From: Bacillus sp. SORGH_AS_0510 | GTDB taxonomy: Bacteria > Bacillota > Bacilli > Bacillales > Cytobacillaceae | Reading direction: 5' to 3' | DNA length: 64,000 bases | Assembly: GCF_030818775.1 (NCBI RefSeq) | Contig: NZ_JAUTAU010000001.1 | Span: 3,786,001-3,850,000, forward strand | Shown here: positions 61,972 through 64,000 of the stretch, piece by piece | Layout of the letters: each line of letters begins with the position of its first letter | Position numbering within the stretch: position 1 is the first letter of the stretch | The notes under the pieces: generated by a model | What the model saw: the letters and a program-made list of their open reading frames with translations, nothing else | What the model was told of the DNA's origin: nothing | Databases searched by the model: none | Program-made: the position numbers and the translations under genes

Positions 61972-63666
61972 CTATTTTGTGATTTTAATCCACTGGTAAC
62001 TATAGTCAGCACCAAATGCATGGTGAGCGAAGCCTTTAACTTTAGGGTTGATCAATAAGTTTACAGAACGTTGGTAAAGAGGTGCAATTGCTGCATCATC
62101 TTCTAATAAGATTTTTTCAGCATCTTGTAATGCTTTCCAGCGCTCTTGTGGCTTATCAACTAAATCTTCACTAGCAGCTTTGATTAACTTATCAAATTCT
62201 GGATTTGAGTAATCCATGTGTTGTTGCTCTCCGCCAGTGATCCAAAGATCCATATAAGTCATTGGGTCAGCATAGTCTGGTCCCCAACCACCCATTAAGA
62301 TATCATATTCGAATTTATTTTCACGAGCGATACGGATTTTGAACGGTACGCTTTCAATAGTAAGCTTTAATCCAGGAAGATTTTTCTCTAACTGGTCTTT
62401 AATGAATGCATCAGTAGTTTTTGCTGTTTCAGTGTCTTGACCAACATAAGTAAACTTCACTTCTTTAACACCTAGTTCAGCTAAACCTTTATCCCAATAT
62501 TTCTTAGCTTCTTCTTTGTTTGTCTTAGACCATTGACCAGCAGTGTCACGGAAATCTTTTCCATCTAAGAAAGCAAAACCTTTTGGTACTAAGAAATCAG
62601 CTTCGATTGAACCGTTTGCTAAAACATCATCAACTAATGCTTTTTTGTCTACAGACAATGCAATAGCTTTACGGATGTTTTTATTTTTCAATGCAGGGTT
62701 CTTTTCGTTCATTTTTAACCACCAGATTGATGGCTCTTGGTAACGTAATAATTCATCAGATCCTTCGTATTGTGAAAGGATTGCAGCTTGTGCAAGCTTT
62801 GGTGTAATGTCAGTTTCACCAGCAGTAAATGCGTTAGCAGATGCTTGTGGATCTTTTGACACGTTGAAGTTAATTTTTGTTAAAGTAACGTCTTTAGCAT
62901 TTGTATAAGTTTCGTTCTTTTCTAATACCCACTCAGTAGCAGTTGGGCCATCCCACTTAGTCATTTTGAAAGGACCGTTATAAAGTAGGTGAGCAGCATC
63001 CTTTGCATAGTCAGCGCCTTGTGCTTCAACAAACTTTTGGTTTTGTGGATAGAACAATTGGAAAGTGATATAAGACTCGATGTAAGGTAATGCTCTCACT
63101 AGAGTAATTTCTAAAGTATAATCGTCTAAAGCTTTAATACCTAGGTCTTCAAGCTTCGCTTTACCTTCAGAAATTTCAGTTGCGTTTTTGATCTTGCCCA
63201 TCATGAAGTATGGACCATAAGGTGAAGCAGTATCTGGATTGATTGCACGTTGCCATGAATATACAAAGTCATGTGCAGTTACAGGGTCACCATTTGACCA
63301 TTTTGCATCTTTTCTTAATTTGATTGTTAAAACTGTTTTATCGTCGTTGTATGTTGGCATACCATCAGCTACTCCAGGAATAACCTTTTGGTCTGCATCT
63401 AAACGATATAAACCTTCGTTAGTAGCGTTTAACATTGTAAAGCCCATTACGTCTTCGGCCATTACGCTGTCCATTGTTGGGATTTCAGCAGATTCTAAAA
63501 CGTTAAGAACTTGCTCATCCGCTAATTGCTCTTCTTTACCAGCATTTTTATTGCCTTCAGTTTTACCTTTGCCTGTTTCCTTACTACCGCCGCCTGAACA
63601 AGCTGCTAGGAACATGCTAAGTACTAGTGATAAAACTAGAAGTAGTGAAAGTTTTGATTTCTTCAC
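61972..63666 (-). CDS. oppA: Oligopeptide-binding lipoprotein OppA
   Basis: Extracytoplasmic substrate-binding subunit. Seen: 564 aa; signal peptide with lipobox LAAC and lipidated C23, then SBP_bac_5 domain (VLTIKLRKDAKWSNGDPVTAHDFVYSW). GGGAGG precedes the ATG. Length typical. Function: captures peptides for OppBCDF, also feeding competence and sporulation signalling in Bacillus. Confidence 0.94.
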   Translation of the reverse strand: MKKSKLSLLLVLSLVLSMFLAACSGGGSKETGKGKTEGNKNAGKEEQLADEQVLNVLESAEIPTMDSVMAEDVMGFTMLNATNEGLYRLDADQKVIPGVADGMPTYNDDKTVLTIKLRKDAKWSNGDPVTAHDFVYSWQRAINPDTASPYGPYFMMGKIKNATEISEGKAKLEDLGIKALDDYTLEITLVRALPYIESYITFQLFYPQNQKFVEAQGADYAKDAAHLLYNGPFKMTKWDGPTATEWVLEKNETYTNAKDVTLTKINFNVSKDPQASANAFTAGETDITPKLAQAAILSQYEGSDELLRYQEPSIWWLKMNEKNPALKNKNIRKAIALSVDKKALVDDVLANGSIEADFLVPKGFAFLDGKDFRDTAGQWSKTNKEEAKKYWDKGLAELGVKEVKFTYVGQDTETAKTTDAFIKDQLEKNLPGLKLTIESVPFKIRIARENKFEYDILMGGWGPDYADPMTYMDLWITGGEQQHMDYSNPEFDKLIKAASEDLVDKPQERWKALQDAEKILLEDDAAIAPLYQRSVNLLINPKVKGFAHHAFGADYSYQWIKITK

Positions 63667-63888
63667 TATGTAGACCTCCCTTTTCTATTATTCTGAAAAA
63701 TTACTACATTCTCTATTATACATATTTTGAATTAATTGTACATTATTTTTTATAATTTAATTTACAAGTTAGAAACAATTTTTACGTAAGCATTACAAAT
63801 TGCTATGATATAATTTAAACTTATACTGATTTTTATGTATAATAAACGGTAGTTTCTCTTATTAAATCAATGATTTGGAGGTTATCTT

Positions 63889-64000
63889 ATGAAACATAGT
63901 TTAAAGAAGAAATTTCTAATACTTGCCTTAACACAATTGTTAATTGTAATTATTTCCTTCATTTCCAATAAAGAAATCTCCTTACTCAGCTATATCAATA
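63889..64000 (+). CDS. Start of a membrane protein gene, cut by window end
   Basis: Seen: GGAGG 8 bases before ATG 63889; 37 codons remain: basic MKHSLKKK then hydrophobic FLILALTQLLIVIISFI, then SNKEISLLSYIN. Looks like the first TM segment of a small membrane protein of the kind often found next to oppA in Bacillus (possibly DUF3899). Incomplete, so not firmly identified. Confidence 0.5.
   Translation, partial: MKHSLKKKFLILALTQLLIVIISFISNKEISLLSYIN

Noticed and set aside
1..64000. CRISPR arrays, rRNA genes, intact insertion sequences
   Set aside because: No regularly spaced repeats, no rRNA sequence and no transposase gene were seen in the window.

Overview
The window is a low-GC chromosome segment from an endospore-forming member of the Bacillaceae. 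The evidence is two long runs of genes in the same neighbourhood relationships as the Bacillus subtilis yjb/yjc region (yjcH-yjcG-yjcF-yjcD, spoVIF, yjcZ-type gene, yjcA, cotZ/cotY, cotO, fabI, yjbQ, prpE, yjbO, ppnK, yjbM, yjbL, yjbK, yjbI, spxH, pepF, coiA, mecA, spx, opp operon), together with spore genes (spoVAC-AD-AE, a YhcN-type lipoprotein, coat proteins). The genus cannot be fixed from the sequence alone.

Layout. (1) 1-3700: an arsenic-type locus. On the + strand are two related small Cys-tailed proteins and an ArsP/DUF318-type permease, with two exact ATCAA-N6-TTGAT operators. On the - strand is arsR-acr3-arsC followed by a HesB/IscA-like gene whose reading frame is crossed by one TGA. 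That TGA lies where a conserved Cys is expected and is followed at the right distance by a perfect stem-loop, so the gene looks like a selenoprotein. (2) 3.8-7.8 kb: membrane-anchored M1 peptidase, a short pyruvate kinase, a beta-lactamase-fold serine hydrolase. (3) 7888-31412: a 23.5-kb integrative element inserted in the 3' half of tRNA-Val(GAC), bounded by 43-bp direct repeats, with a tyrosine integrase and an excisionase-like gene beside the tRNA. Its cargo is mostly genome defence: a PD-(D/E)XK-like protein, an AAA-TOPRIM (OLD-type) nuclease, a tandem pair of DUF262 proteins, an EVE-like/HNH fusion, an HNH nuclease, Vsr, a 1000-aa UvrD-type helicase with RecB-type nuclease and Fe-S cysteines plus an unknown partner, a cytosine-5 DNA methyltransferase, a candidate restriction enzyme, a MazG-like pyrophosphatase, XRE regulators and RadC. 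(4) 31.4-64 kb: core chromosome as listed above. It is interrupted by two copies and a relic of a dispersed TIR-bearing repeat and by one copy of a second hairpin repeat.

How genes work together. The ars genes sense, reduce and export arsenic. In the island, dcm, Vsr and one or more of the unassigned nucleases probably form a restriction-modification/repair unit, while the EVE-HNH and DUF262 proteins look like modification-dependent restriction. In the core part, CoiA serves competence, while MecA (with ComK as substrate) and SpxH (with Spx as substrate) are ClpP-linked adaptors. The SpoVA2-like operon and CotZ/CotO serve spore dipicolinate transport and the spore crust/outer coat. FabI is preceded by a FapR box. 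The opp operon imports oligopeptides.

Two core genes, oppF and cls, each carry a single-base insertion relative to a readable full-length protein. These are either real lesions or sequencing errors.
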